Notes: generated by a model from the letters alone, not told the origin. 64,000 nt of DNA from Thalassobellus citreus (GCF_044385915.1 NZ_JBISCC010000115.1:62001-126000); one strand, 5' to 3'; counted from the stretch's first letter, positions 25,535 to 35,498 are shown. Program-made: numbers and translations.

Positions 25535-26725
25535 ATGAATTTACACGAATATCAAGGAAAACAAATATTAAGCAGTTTTGGTGTACGTATCCAGCGTGGT
25601 ATTGTTGCTCAAAATGCTCAAGAAGCTGTAGCAGCTGCAAAACAACTAACATCTGAAACAGGTACAAGCTGGCACGTTATTAAAGCGCAAGTACATGCAG
25701 GTGGACGTGGTAAAGGAGGCGGTGTAAAGCTTGCTAAAAACTTACAAGAAGTAGAAGAGATTGCAGGACAAATAATAGGAATGGACTTAGTAACGCCTCA
25801 AACTTCGGCAGAAGGAAAGCGTGTACACCAAGTTTTAGTTGCTGAGGATGTTTATTATCCAGGAGAAAGTGAAACAAGTGAGTTTTATGTTTCTGTTTTA
25901 TTAAATAGAGGAACAGGACGTAATATGATTATGTATTCTACAGAAGGTGGAATGGATATTGAAACAGTTGCTGAAGAAACACCTCATTTAATATTTACAG
26001 AAGAAGTAGATCCTGCTGTTGGTTTAATGCCATTTCAAGCAAGACGTGTAGCTTTTAATTTAGGGTTATCTGGATTAGCTTTTAAAGAAATGACAAAGTT
26101 TGTTACTAATCTTTATACTGCTTATGTAAAATCAGATTCGTCTTTATTTGAAATTAATCCTGTTTTAAAAACAAGTGATAATAAAATAATGGCTGTTGAT
26201 GCTAAGGTGACTATTGATGATAATGCGCTTTACAGACATAAAGATTACGTAGATTTACGTGATATACGTGAAGAAAGTGCTATTGAAGTTGAAGCAGGAG
26301 AACTAGGTTTAAATTATGTAGACTTAGATGGTAATGTTGGGTGTATGGTTAATGGTGCTGGTTTAGCAATGGCAACCATGGATTTAATTAAACAAGCAGG
26401 TGGAGAACCAGCTAACTTTTTAGATGTTGGTGGTACTGCTGATGCAGCTCGTGTTGAAGCAGCATTTCAAATTATATTAAAAGATCCAGCAGTTAAAGCT
26501 ATTTTAATAAATATTTTTGGTGGTATTGTACGTTGCGATCGTGTGGCCCAAGGTGTTATTGATGCATATAAAAATATGGGAACTATAAATGTACCAATTA
26601 TTGTACGTTTACAAGGAACCAATGCAGATATTGCAAAAGAATTAATTGATAATTCAGGATTGGATGTTATGAGTGCTACAGAGTTTCAAGAAGCTGCTGA
26701 TAAAGTACAACAAGTGTTAGCATAG
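25535..26725 (+). CDS. sucC: Succinyl-CoA synthetase beta subunit (ADP-forming)
   Basis: A 396-residue TCA-cycle enzyme subunit with an ATP-grasp domain. It begins MNLHEYQGKQIL as usual, contains the nucleotide-binding KAQVHAGGRGKGGGVKLA loop at about 50-67, FEINPVLKT in the grasp active site, and the C-terminal CoA-ligase segment FLDVGGTADA then NIFGGIVRCD, which contacts the alpha subunit. The alpha subunit gene (sucD) is not adjacent, which I believe is usual in flavobacteria. Confidence 0.96.
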   Translation: MNLHEYQGKQILSSFGVRIQRGIVAQNAQEAVAAAKQLTSETGTSWHVIKAQVHAGGRGKGGGVKLAKNLQEVEEIAGQIIGMDLVTPQTSAEGKRVHQVLVAEDVYYPGESETSEFYVSVLLNRGTGRNMIMYSTEGGMDIETVAEETPHLIFTEEVDPAVGLMPFQARRVAFNLGLSGLAFKEMTKFVTNLYTAYVKSDSSLFEINPVLKTSDNKIMAVDAKVTIDDNALYRHKDYVDLRDIREESAIEVEAGELGLNYVDLDGNVGCMVNGAGLAMATMDLIKQAGGEPANFLDVGGTADAARVEAAFQIILKDPAVKAILINIFGGIVRCDRVAQGVIDAYKNMGTINVPIIVRLQGTNADIAKELIDNSGLDVMSATEFQEAADKVQQVLA

Positions 26726-26771
26726 GCTTAACAATTTGTAAGAATTGTTAATATTATAGTATAGTTTTGAT

Positions 26772-26800
26772 AAGAGCAGTGTAAAGCACTACTCTTTTTT
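26772..26800 (+). terminator. Terminator of sucC
   Basis: Stem AAGAGCAGTG (26772-26781) with CACTACTCTT (26787-26796), one C-A mismatch, 5-nt loop, then a T run. Confidence 0.7.
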
Positions 26801-26872
26801 ATTGAATAATTTTGACTCAAATTAAAAAAGTAATTCAATTTAAAAAAAAGGAAAAATTAAAAACCCAAAACT

Positions 26873-27223
26873 ATGAAAACAATCAAATTATTATTGCTAA
26901 CTGCTATTTTAGTATGTTCCAACATGATTTTTGCAAACAACCCTGTAAATCCAGAAACAAAAAAAACAAATGAAACGTCTATTTCTAAGGAGATAGTAAA
27001 GTTATTAAGTAATAATTATTTTCTTGTAGAAAAAGAAACAGTAGCTAAAGTAGTTTTTACAATAAATAACGAGAATGAAATAGTTGTTTTGTCTGTAGAT
27101 TCAGGTTCAGAAGAAGTTGAAGATTTTATAAAAGGCAAATTGAATTATTATAAGGTTACATTTAAAGAAGTAAAGCCTGGTAAAAAATATTTGTTACCAG
27201 TTCGTTTTTTCATGATAAATTAA
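26873..27223 (+). CDS. Small secreted protein of unknown function
   Basis: A 116-residue protein with a clear signal peptide (about residues 1-21, ending MIFA). The mature part has a helix, then FTINNENEIVVLSVDSGSEEVEDFIKxKL. That pattern is reminiscent of the short TonB-C-terminal-like proteins of flavobacteria, in which a strand, a conserved Asp/Asn turn and a final helix-strand occur. I cannot name a family. It is a single gene ending in a strong terminator. Confidence 0.6.
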   Translation: MKTIKLLLLTAILVCSNMIFANNPVNPETKKTNETSISKEIVKLLSNNYFLVEKETVAKVVFTINNENEIVVLSVDSGSEEVEDFIKGKLNYYKVTFKEVKPGKKYLLPVRFFMIN

Positions 27224-27240
27224 TCTAATAAATACACAAA

Positions 27241-27279
27241 AAACCTCTTAATTTAATTATTAAGAGGTTTTTTTTTTGT
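27241..27279. terminator. Strong terminator overlapping the opposite gene's 3' end
   Basis: Perfect 12-bp stem AAACCTCTTAAT (27241-27252) with ATTAAGAGGTTT (27259-27270), 6-nt loop and a T-run. The T-run is also read on the other strand as the lysine codons at the end of the DUF1456 protein. Confidence 0.8.
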
Positions 27280-27505
27280 CTTTTTTTGGCATTGGGCCTC
27301 TTAAGTGAATGACTAAGCCGTTTAAAAAATTTCGTAAAATTTGGTCTCCACATTCCATATATTTAGGATGATCTTCTTTCCTGAAAAAAGCACCAAGTTC
27401 GCTTTTAGATATTCTAAAGTCTACAAGCTCTAAAATTTTTACAATATCATCATCTCTAAGTTTTAAAGCAACTCTAAGTTTTTTTAAAATATCATTATTT
27501 GTCAT
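27260..27505 (-). CDS. DUF1456 (YehS-like) family, single-repeat form
   Basis: An 81-residue protein matching one repeat of DUF1456. TNNDILKKLRVALKLRDDDIVKIL is the conserved helix, and FRKEDHPKYMECGDQILRNFLNGL corresponds to the CGDQxLRxFLxGL signature seen in the second half of E. coli YehS. YehS-type proteins usually carry two such repeats in about 150 residues, so this is half-length. Function is unknown for the family. The stop codon falls inside the terminator of the converging gene. A TATATTTG box lies about 87 bp upstream. Confidence 0.8.
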   Translation of the reverse strand: MTNNDILKKLRVALKLRDDDIVKILELVDFRISKSELGAFFRKEDHPKYMECGDQILRNFLNGLVIHLRGPMPKKDKKKTS

Positions 27506-27875
27506 GTCAGTATGTTTTAGATTTTAAATCGATTGCATTTCATCGATTTTGATTCAAGGTATGTTTGATTTTAGCGTTTTTTTACTTTTTGCAAATATAC
27601 CTTAATTATTGGTTTAAATTAATGATGCTATTAATTTAGTAAAAATAATATAACACACTGTAAATCAATACATTGATATTTGTTTGTTTGGCTTTTTTTA
27701 AGGTTGGTAAAAAGATGAAATGCATTTTTGTTAGTTTAAAAAATAAGTATTATTGATAAAACAAATAAAAATGCCGATAAACTACTATTTACTTTTCGAT
27801 AAGTTGCGTTATATCTACGATTATTAAAAGACCGTTCTGTGTAACTTTATATTATTAATAGTAATACCTTAAGAA
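27506..27875. other. Divergent intergenic region with a dyad and promoter-like box
   Basis: No coding frame is visible in this 370-bp gap. It holds a minus-strand TATATTTG at 27592-27599 and a perfect 9-bp inverted repeat, TAAATTAAT (27615-27623) with ATTAATTTA (27630-27638), spaced by GATGCT. In the leftward direction the dyad lies just upstream of the -7 box, as a repressor or activator site might. Confidence 0.35.
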
Positions 27876-28289
27876 ATGGTTAATAGAGTAGAAAAATTAA
27901 GTCTTTTATCTGAAATGATAGCCTTTGCTAAGTATGATAAAGATATAAGGAATTTAGAATATAATTTTTTGTTAGGAGTTGCCAAACAATTAGAAATAAC
28001 GCGTGAAGATTTTGAGTATTTAATAGAGAACCCTGTTACATATACACATTTAAAATCTCATAGTGAACGTATTGTTCAGTTTCATAGATTGGTGTTATTA
28101 ATGAATATAGAACAAGGAACTGAAGAAGAAAATAATTCTAAGGGAGTTATAAAATTATACAATTTTGGCTTACGAATGGGACTAAGCCATGAGGCTATAA
28201 CCAAGGTGTTATACTTGATGGAGAGTTTTCCTAATAAAATTGTACCACCAGATGTATTGATAGACATATTTAAAACTCAATATAATTAA
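27876..28289 (+). CDS. TerB-like helical protein
   Basis: A 137-residue all-helical protein resembling the TerB/DjlA-like helical domain: an N-terminal LSEMIAFAKYDxDIRNxEY helix, then FLLGVAKQLEI and FxxL repeats. In flavobacterial genomes such a gene often neighbours uvrB and is sometimes misnamed excinuclease subunit; nothing in the sequence supports a nuclease role. It converges on uvrB with an 81-bp gap. Confidence 0.65.
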   Translation: MVNRVEKLSLLSEMIAFAKYDKDIRNLEYNFLLGVAKQLEITREDFEYLIENPVTYTHLKSHSERIVQFHRLVLLMNIEQGTEEENNSKGVIKLYNFGLRMGLSHEAITKVLYLMESFPNKIVPPDVLIDIFKTQYN

Positions 28290-28370
28290 AACATACAGCT
28301 ATTATCAAATTTAAGTGTTGTTTTGTCCTAATAGAAATAGATTAGGAGAACAAAAATTAAAGCTAAAAGT

Positions 28371-30374
28371 TTATACTTTTAGCTTTTCTAGTTTTTCTTG
28401 ATAACTTTTAATTTCGTCTCTCAGTTTTGCAGCTATAATAAAGTCTAATGCTTTTGCGGCCGCTTCCATAAGCTTCCGTTTTTCTTTAATTTTATTTTCT
28501 AACTCAGGTTTACTTAAGTATTCGCTTTCTGGTTCTGCAGCTTTTAAGGCTTCAAGCTCATAGCTATATGTACTAACTGAGTTTTTAGTTAAAGCATTAT
28601 CTAAACTTTTATTTAAGGCTTTAGGTTTTAAATTGTGTTTCGTATTATAAGCAATTTGTTTTTCTCTTCTATATTCAGTTTCGTCAATTGTTTTTTGCAT
28701 GCTTTTGGTTATTTTATCAGCATACATAATGGCTTTCCCATTTAGGTTTCTAGCAGCCCTACCTACTGTTTGTGTTAGTGAACGTGCCGAACGTAAAAAA
28801 CCTTCTTTATCGGCATCTAAAATAGCTACTAGAGAGACCTCAGGTAAATCTAATCCTTCACGTAATAAATTAACACCTACTAAAACATCAAACAAGCCTT
28901 TACGTAAATCTTGCATAATTTCAACACGTTCTAGTGTATCAACATCACTATGTATATAACGACAACGAATTTGAATTCTGTCTAAATATTTTGTCAATTC
29001 TTCAGCCATACGTTTCGTAAGTGTTGTTACAAGTGTTCTTTCATCTTTTTCAACACGTTGCTGAATTTCTTCAATTAAATCATCAATTTGATTTAAGCTT
29101 GGGCGTACTTCAATAATAGGGTCTAATAAACCTGTAGGACGAATAACTTGTTCTACATAAACACCATCAGTTTTTTGTAATTCGTAATCTGCTGGTGTTG
29201 CGCTTACATAAATGACTTGGTTTTGGATAGCTTCAAATTCTTCAAATTTTAAAGGTCTATTATCCATAGCTGCAGGAAGTCTAAAACCGTATTCTACTAG
29301 GTTTTCTTTTCTACTTCTATCGCCACCATACATAGCATGTACTTGTGAAACTGTTACGTGACTTTCATCAACTACCATTAAATAATCATCAGGAAAGTAA
29401 TCTAATAAACAAAACGGACGTGTTCCAGGTTGTCTTCTATCTAAATAGCGTGAATAGTTTTCAATACCCGAACAATAGCCTAATTCACGAATCATTTCTA
29501 AATCGAATTCGGTACGCTCTTTTAAACGTTTTGCTTCAAGATGTTTTCCTATTTCTTTAAAATAATCATGTTGTTTTACTAAATCGTCTTGAATTTCTTT
29601 GATAGCTCCTTGTAATACATCTGGAGATGTAACAAACATATTTGCTGGATAGATTGTTATTTGATCGTATTTTTCAACAACTTCGTTAGTTTGAATATTA
29701 AAGGATTCTATTTCTTCTATTTCATCACCAAAAAAATGAATACGAAAAGCATCATCGGCATAACTAGGAAAAATATCTACAGTATCTCCTTTTATTCTGA
29801 AGTTTCCATGTTTAAAATCGGCTTCGGTTCTAGAATATAAACTTTGTACAAGTTGATGTAATAATTTAGTTCTCGAAATTTCTTGATCGCGTTTTAAACT
29901 GACTACGTTTTTCTGAAATTCCACAGGGTTTCCAATACCATAAATACAAGAAACAGATGCAATAACTAACACGTCTCTACGACCAGAAAGAAGGGCAGAA
30001 GTGGCACTTAAACGCATTTTTTCTATTTCTTCATTGATCGATAAATCTTTTTCTATATAAACGCCAGAAACAGGAATATAAGCTTCTGGTTGATAATAAT
30101 CGTAATAAGAAACGAAGTATTCAACTGCGTTATTAGGGAAAAACTGTTTGAATTCTGAATATAGCTGAGCGGCTAAGGTTTTGTTGTGTGCTAAAACCAA
30201 AGTTGGTTTTTGTACTTCTTCTATAACATTGGCAACAGTAAATGTTTTTCCAGAGCCAGTAACACCTAAAAGCGTTTGGTAGGTTTCATTAGAGTTAATA
30301 CCAGCTACAAGCTTTTTTATAGCTTGTGGTTGATCACCAGTAGGATTAAATTCGGATTCAATTTTGAATTGCAT
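28371..30374 (-). CDS. uvrB: Excinuclease ABC subunit B
   Basis: This 667-residue helicase-like damage-verification subunit belongs to nucleotide excision repair. Helicase motif I GVTGSGKTF is at about 39-47. The DNA-separating beta-hairpin follows (SYYDYYQPEAYIP). Motif II sits in VVDESHVTV, and motifs V/VI in LREGLDLPEVSLVAILDADK and QTVGRAARN. The C-terminal UVR domain (last ~35 residues, AAKALDFIIAAKLRDEI) binds UvrC. The length is normal, and uvrA and uvrC are not in the window. Confidence 0.97.
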   Translation of the reverse strand: MQFKIESEFNPTGDQPQAIKKLVAGINSNETYQTLLGVTGSGKTFTVANVIEEVQKPTLVLAHNKTLAAQLYSEFKQFFPNNAVEYFVSYYDYYQPEAYIPVSGVYIEKDLSINEEIEKMRLSATSALLSGRRDVLVIASVSCIYGIGNPVEFQKNVVSLKRDQEISRTKLLHQLVQSLYSRTEADFKHGNFRIKGDTVDIFPSYADDAFRIHFFGDEIEEIESFNIQTNEVVEKYDQITIYPANMFVTSPDVLQGAIKEIQDDLVKQHDYFKEIGKHLEAKRLKERTEFDLEMIRELGYCSGIENYSRYLDRRQPGTRPFCLLDYFPDDYLMVVDESHVTVSQVHAMYGGDRSRKENLVEYGFRLPAAMDNRPLKFEEFEAIQNQVIYVSATPADYELQKTDGVYVEQVIRPTGLLDPIIEVRPSLNQIDDLIEEIQQRVEKDERTLVTTLTKRMAEELTKYLDRIQIRCRYIHSDVDTLERVEIMQDLRKGLFDVLVGVNLLREGLDLPEVSLVAILDADKEGFLRSARSLTQTVGRAARNLNGKAIMYADKITKSMQKTIDETEYRREKQIAYNTKHNLKPKALNKSLDNALTKNSVSTYSYELEALKAAEPESEYLSKPELENKIKEKRKLMEAAAKALDFIIAAKLRDEIKSYQEKLEKLKV

Positions 30375-30378
30375 ATTG

Positions 30379-30386
30379 CAAAATTA
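30379..30386 (-). promoter_or_regulatory. -7 promoter element for uvrB
   Basis: The minus strand reads TAATTTTG, an exact TAnnTTTG match, only 4 bp from the uvrB ATG. If it is used, the mRNA would be leaderless. Confidence 0.3.
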
Positions 30387-30401
30387 CACAAAATATATGG
30401 G

Positions 30402-33400
30402 TTATCTTTTTAAAGCGAAGTGTCCTTTCATTTGAAATTCTGTTCCTTTATAAAAAATATCTCCTACATACCAATAGTCATCTGAAGGCATATTTTCCCC
30501 ATTATAGGTTCCGTCCCATCCTGTTGAAGTATGAGGTAATGTTTTTAGTAATTTACCGTGTCTGTTGTATATAAAAATTACCGTTCCTGTAAGTTGGTTG
30601 ACTCCAGTGATATGCCAAGTATCAAAATATCCATCTCCATTTGGTGTTACAAATTTTGGAACATCTATTACTACAACATCTTGACTTACATCTTCACAAC
30701 CGTTTAAATCTCTAACTGTTACTACATGCGGTCCTATGCTAACGTTATTAAAAAAGTTAGAATTTTGAGGTTCACCGTCATCTAATATATATACATAGTT
30801 GCCAATGCTACCGGTGTTAACTCCAACTGTAATGCTATTAGGATCTGAAAAATCTACAGTTGTTGTAAAATCAATAGTTGCTTGAACAGATTGCATAACT
30901 TGAAAGGATTTTGTCTCATTACATCCAGTCGAAGGCCTTGTAATTGTTAAAGACCAAGTGTCATTAGCATCGGAAATGTTTAAAGTTATTTCTGGAGTTG
31001 TTTCAGTTCGGTTTGTTGTTGCGTTAAACCAATAATAAGTATCTTCTGGATTTCCTGTGTCAGCATTTATTATACGAGGCAAGTCGTCTAAACAAATAAT
31101 TTCTACATCCTCAAGATTAATAATAGGTAAAGGGAGTATGGTAACAGTAAATTGTGTTGTGCTATAACATCCTGTAGATGTGTTTTCTAGTCGTGCGAAT
31201 ATAACATCTCCATCTTCAGAAAGATGACCGTTATTTAAAGTGTCTTCATCTTTGTTTTCTGCTTTATCTATATCGTCATAATAGGATACAGAATATGTTG
31301 AAGCATTTAGACCTCCTCTTATAGCATTACTTAGCTCGCTTGATTGCGTTAAATTGAAAGCCAATAAGTCATCATAATCATCATCACATTTTTCAGTTGC
31401 CGTTATAGGAGGAGCAATTGCTGTCGGGTTTGGATTTATTTGTAAGTCAAAGGGTGTTACTATTGGGCATCCTGTATTTATATCTGACACTCTAGCAAAA
31501 ATGGTATGACTACTTGTTGTGTAATTGAACATGTTACCTATAGGAAGTAAATTATTTTCAGCATCATTTGGTGTGTTATGATAAGAAATGTTTACAAGAC
31601 TAGAATCATCTACAATCATTGCATCTACTTCCGATAAATCGTAGGTGTCAGTATCATTATCGCAAATTGAAATAGTTTCTAAATTATTAGTTTCTGGTGG
31701 TAAATTAACAACAAGTTCTAGAGGAATGATACTAAAACATTCTGATAAAGTATTAGTTACTTTTATGTAAACTGTTTTGGAATCTGAAATAAAATTTTGT
31801 GGATTTGGAATTTCATTGGTATTATCTAATGCATCTTCTTGATTAATATCACTATAATTTTCAAAATAGTTAATTATTAAGTTTGTTTGTATTCTGTCTA
31901 AAATTTGAAAATCGGCATCTTCTAAATTAAAAGTAGTACTGCCATCATAATCTATATCACATGATGTTATAGGCGTTGTTACTTCTGTAATATTAGGTGC
32001 AGGAACTATAATTAATTCTAATTGTTCTATAACAAAACAGAAAGAATCGGCGCTTTCAATTCTAATAAAAAGGGTTTGTGGATTTTCATCATTTGTATAA
32101 TTTGTAGGTAAAGCACCTATATTATTTTCAGCTTCAGTACGAGTTTTGTAATATGTAACATTTAATGTTTCATTGGCTCCTTGATTTATTTCAGTGGTTT
32201 TTTCATTTAAATCAAAAACTTCAATTTCATCATTACTAATGTCATCACAAATAACGAAAGGCTCTGGCTTTGTATATATGGGGTCTGGTGTTACTTGTAT
32301 AATAAATGATGATGTATTAAAACATGAAGTATCTGTTATATTTTCTACTCTTACATATATAGTTTGCGGGCTTGAAGTATTTTGGTAACTTGTGTTTTTG
32401 TCAATAGGTATTGAAAAAGCAGCATCTTCAAAATAGTAAACCTCTTTGCCTGTTTGTCCGTTTAAAATTTCAGCATCTTTATTAGCTAATAAAAAATCGG
32501 CTGTACTACTACCACCAGATTGACAAATTTGAAAATTGCTAATAGTAGGAATAATTGGTAAGGTGTTAACTATTATTTCCAACTCTACAATGTTATAACA
32601 TCCATTGCTGTTACTAAGAGAGCTTTCTACTCTTATATAGATTGTTTGAGTATTTGCATTATATGAAGATAATTCATTTTGAGGAATGGGATTACTACCG
32701 GCATCAGCATCGTTAAATGTAGTAAAGAAAGCTATGTTTAAATCTGTTGTATTAGGAACAACTTCTGAAATTTTATCTTCAAGATTTATAATAGAAAATC
32801 CATCTTGATCATTATCACAAATTATGATAGGAGCTGGTTGATTTGCAGCAGGAGCTACTAAAATTTTAATTTGGAATGGGTTTTCAGTATGGCAACCTGT
32901 ATCAATATTTGTTATACGAGCTACTAAATCTTCTATTGGTTTGGTATTAGGGAAGAAAGGAGGGAGTTGATTTTCGTTGTTTTCAGCATCTGTTGTTGAT
33001 ACAAAGTAAGTTACTTCAAAGTCAGGGTTACCATTTGTTATTTCATTATCTAAAGAATGTAAATCTATACTAACAATACCATCATCATCGGTATCACAAT
33101 AAGAAACTGGGCTTAAAGGTGTGAATAATAAAACAGGATTGACTAAAAGATTGATATCTTCTAATTGAAAGCATCCAGTAACTGTGTTTTCTAATCTAAT
33201 ATATAATACTTTAGGACTTGTTGCTTCATATAAAATATTTTTTGGTATTGGGTTAGCATTTGAATCTCGCTGTTCAGGTGTTTCGAAGAAACTAATAGAA
33301 ATAGGGTCTAAAAAATTGTCTAATATTAAATCTCTTAGTATGTAACTTTGAATTGTGTTAAGGTCAAATTTTAAAGTGTCATTTTTATCATCATTTGTAT

Positions 33401-35369
33401 CACATATTGCATATTGACTTGTATCGGTTCCAGTTAGTAGCAAATTAGTATGAATTTCAAGGGGAACAATGGATGCGCACCCAGTAGTATTGTCTTCAAC
33501 TCTAACATAAATAGTTGCATAACCAGGTTCTGTGATAGGATTACTATATTGATAATTGGTTTCATCTGCAATAGCATTATCTCCAGTATCTGCGTCATCA
33601 TAGTTTTCATGAAATGTAATGCTGACTCCAGAACTAGGTAAGCCGTCTAAAATATCATTTATAGCATCTTGTAAATTAAAATTATCAGAACCATCTAAAT
33701 CAAGATCACAGGCATCTAAATATTGTGTGTCTCTATTTATAATAGGGCTTGTTGTAATGTTTACGTCAAGAGTTGTTGTGGTAAAACAACCTGTTTGCAA
33801 GTTGAATACTCTAACGTAAACTAAATCTGTTGGCGTATTTATATTTATATAAGCAGCAGGTATTGGGTTGTCACCAGTGTTAGCATCTGTTGAGTTGTAA
33901 TGATAGGTAACGTTTAAGTTAGGGTCGCTTCCAGTTATTTCATCATCTTTTTCTGTTAAGTATATTACGGTAAAGCCATCTGGGGAGTCGTCATTATCGC
34001 AAACTTCTAATGGAGTAGGTGTATTAATATTAGGTATTTGGTTTGCAACCAAATTAAAACTTGTATACCCAAAACAATTAGTATCTAAGTCTTCAACTCG
34101 AACATAAATGGGTTGTGGATTAAAAGTATTAGTAATTGGTGTTGTTATTTCATTATTATTGTTTCTTGCATCATTATCAGATAGATAATAGCCAAATGTG
34201 TAATTTGAAAAGACGGTGTTAATGTTGGAATCAAGTTCTACATCTTTTGTAGAAAGGTCGAAAATAATTCCAGTACCATTACCGCCAATGTTATCACATA
34301 ATTCATAATCGGTTATAGGAGGAATTGTTTCTTCTGTATTTAAAGTAACTACAATTTCATCAGTTTCGGTACAACTGTTTCCATTTAAAGGTACTGTGAC
34401 TTCAACAGTATAGGTACCGCTTTGTATAGCACTGAGTGTTGGATTAGTCTCCCCAGAAATAGGAGTTGTACTTCCATTTAAAAACCACTCATATGTTGCT
34501 AAAGGGTTTTGAATATCGGCATCTAAAAGCGCAGAACTAGCACAGGTTTCAATGTCTTCACCTAGATTTAAAATTTTAAAACTGTCTCCTTCAATAAATA
34601 CGGCTGAGTCAAAAGTTCCATCTGTTTGATCTGCAATAATTAATTTAATATGATAAGATACGTTCGGGGTAATTGTTGTTGTAGCAGTTAAAACCGTTGT
34701 TCGTCCAATATAGTTAGTATCTCCAGTATTATAGCCGTCAAAATATTGTTCGTTTTGAGCAATACAATTCCCGCCTAAATTTGGATGTACATTACTTGTA
34801 TTTACAGGGATTGAAGTACCTGGCACTAAAGCTATGTTTTGATAGGCATCAGTACTTCCTGTTTCTTTTATTAAAAATACAAAACCATCAGATATATTAC
34901 ATGGATTTTGACCATCATAGTCTTCTGATGCAAAGAGGTAATTAAATTGAAATTGGCTAGATATTGATACAATATCAAACTCAATAGATGTTGCGTTTAA
35001 TGTATTAGTTGTTCCGAGAGCAACTTCTAAGTCAGGATCTGTCCCCCATATTGTAGAACCTTCACTTAATTCAGAAGTTATTAGTCCATTTCCGGCAGAA
35101 ACGGCATTTCCAGTTGTTAGTATGATACCACTTTCAAAAGGGAAATTTGAGCTTGCACGCTGAAAGTAGCCATAACTTGGTAATCCATGAGGTATTCCAT
35201 TAACAGATGATTCAATATTCGAAATATTCACGCATCCATCAACTAAATTATTTTCTATAAGTGGCTGTAAATCAACTGTGTTGTCAACAGTTATTTGTTG
35301 AGAAAACATGTATGTATAACCACAAGATAGTAGGAGGGTGAAAATTAAGATATGTAGGTTCTTTTTCAA
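30402..35369 (-). CDS. Giant T9SS type B cargo protein with choice-of-anchor L domain and tandem repeats
   Basis: A 1655-residue secreted surface protein. It has a signal peptide at about 1-24 and a choice-of-anchor L domain at about 30-265 (ASSNFPFESGIILTTGNA, NYLFASEDYDG). An Ig/PKD-like domain follows to about 345. Eleven repeats of about 97 residues lie between 352 and 1416. After two more beta domains comes the gliding-motility type B C-terminal domain from about 1571 (PKFVTPNGDGYFDTW). The C-terminal domain routes export through the type IX system and usually leads to surface retention or release with PorP-like partners. An adhesin role is inferred. Confidence 0.9.
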   Translation of the reverse strand: MKKNLHILIFTLLLSCGYTYMFSQQITVDNTVDLQPLIENNLVDGCVNISNIESSVNGIPHGLPSYGYFQRASSNFPFESGIILTTGNAVSAGNGLITSELSEGSTIWGTDPDLEVALGTTNTLNATSIEFDIVSISSQFQFNYLFASEDYDGQNPCNISDGFVFLIKETGSTDAYQNIALVPGTSIPVNTSNVHPNLGGNCIAQNEQYFDGYNTGDTNYIGRTTVLTATTTITPNVSYHIKLIIADQTDGTFDSAVFIEGDSFKILNLGEDIETCASSALLDADIQNPLATYEWFLNGSTTPISGETNPTLSAIQSGTYTVEVTVPLNGNSCTETDEIVVTLNTEETIPPITDYELCDNIGGNGTGIIFDLSTKDVELDSNINTVFSNYTFGYYLSDNDARNNNNEITTPITNTFNPQPIYVRVEDLDTNCFGYTSFNLVANQIPNINTPTPLEVCDNDDSPDGFTVIYLTEKDDEITGSDPNLNVTYHYNSTDANTGDNPIPAAYININTPTDLVYVRVFNLQTGCFTTTTLDVNITTSPIINRDTQYLDACDLDLDGSDNFNLQDAINDILDGLPSSGVSITFHENYDDADTGDNAIADETNYQYSNPITEPGYATIYVRVEDNTTGCASIVPLEIHTNLLLTGTDTSQYAICDTNDDKNDTLKFDLNTIQSYILRDLILDNFLDPISISFFETPEQRDSNANPIPKNILYEATSPKVLYIRLENTVTGCFQLEDINLLVNPVLLFTPLSPVSYCDTDDDGIVSIDLHSLDNEITNGNPDFEVTYFVSTTDAENNENQLPPFFPNTKPIEDLVARITNIDTGCHTENPFQIKILVAPAANQPAPIIICDNDQDGFSIINLEDKISEVVPNTTDLNIAFFTTFNDADAGSNPIPQNELSSYNANTQTIYIRVESSLSNSNGCYNIVELEIIVNTLPIIPTISNFQICQSGGSSTADFLLANKDAEILNGQTGKEVYYFEDAAFSIPIDKNTSYQNTSSPQTIYVRVENITDTSCFNTSSFIIQVTPDPIYTKPEPFVICDDISNDEIEVFDLNEKTTEINQGANETLNVTYYKTRTEAENNIGALPTNYTNDENPQTLFIRIESADSFCFVIEQLELIIVPAPNITEVTTPITSCDIDYDGSTTFNLEDADFQILDRIQTNLIINYFENYSDINQEDALDNTNEIPNPQNFISDSKTVYIKVTNTLSECFSIIPLELVVNLPPETNNLETISICDNDTDTYDLSEVDAMIVDDSSLVNISYHNTPNDAENNLLPIGNMFNYTTSSHTIFARVSDINTGCPIVTPFDLQINPNPTAIAPPITATEKCDDDYDDLLAFNLTQSSELSNAIRGGLNASTYSVSYYDDIDKAENKDEDTLNNGHLSEDGDVIFARLENTSTGCYSTTQFTVTILPLPIINLEDVEIICLDDLPRIINADTGNPEDTYYWFNATTNRTETTPEITLNISDANDTWSLTITRPSTGCNETKSFQVMQSVQATIDFTTTVDFSDPNSITVGVNTGSIGNYVYILDDGEPQNSNFFNNVSIGPHVVTVRDLNGCEDVSQDVVVIDVPKFVTPNGDGYFDTWHITGVNQLTGTVIFIYNRHGKLLKTLPHTSTGWDGTYNGENMPSDDYWYVGDIFYKGTEFQMKGHFALKR
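31125..34316 (-). repeat. Eleven tandem ~97-residue coding repeats
   Basis: Within the giant T9SS protein each unit follows a similar plan: (x)CDNDxDGxxxFNL, a helix-like segment, xxYFxxxxDAxNxxNPIP, then QTIYVRVENxxTGCF and a closing beta strand. Units start at ELCDN, EVCDN, DACDL, AICDT, SYCDT, IICDN, QICQS, VICDD, TSCDI, SICDN and EKCDD. The Asp-rich CDxDxDG stretches suggest calcium binding. Units are diverged from each other, so the array is old. Confidence 0.75.
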
Positions 35370-35498
35370 TTTTTTTATTTGGGTAAAAAAGATGAGTGAT
35401 TAATTTAAATATTTGCGAAAAATAGATAATATTTAGATGAAACGCAAAAAAAATAGGATGAAATGCGTATTAATTGGTTTTGATATTATCTTTTATAT

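Noticed and set aside
31125..34316. Regularly spaced repeats as a CRISPR array
   Set aside because: The period is about 290 bp, the units are diverged, and they encode protein repeats.
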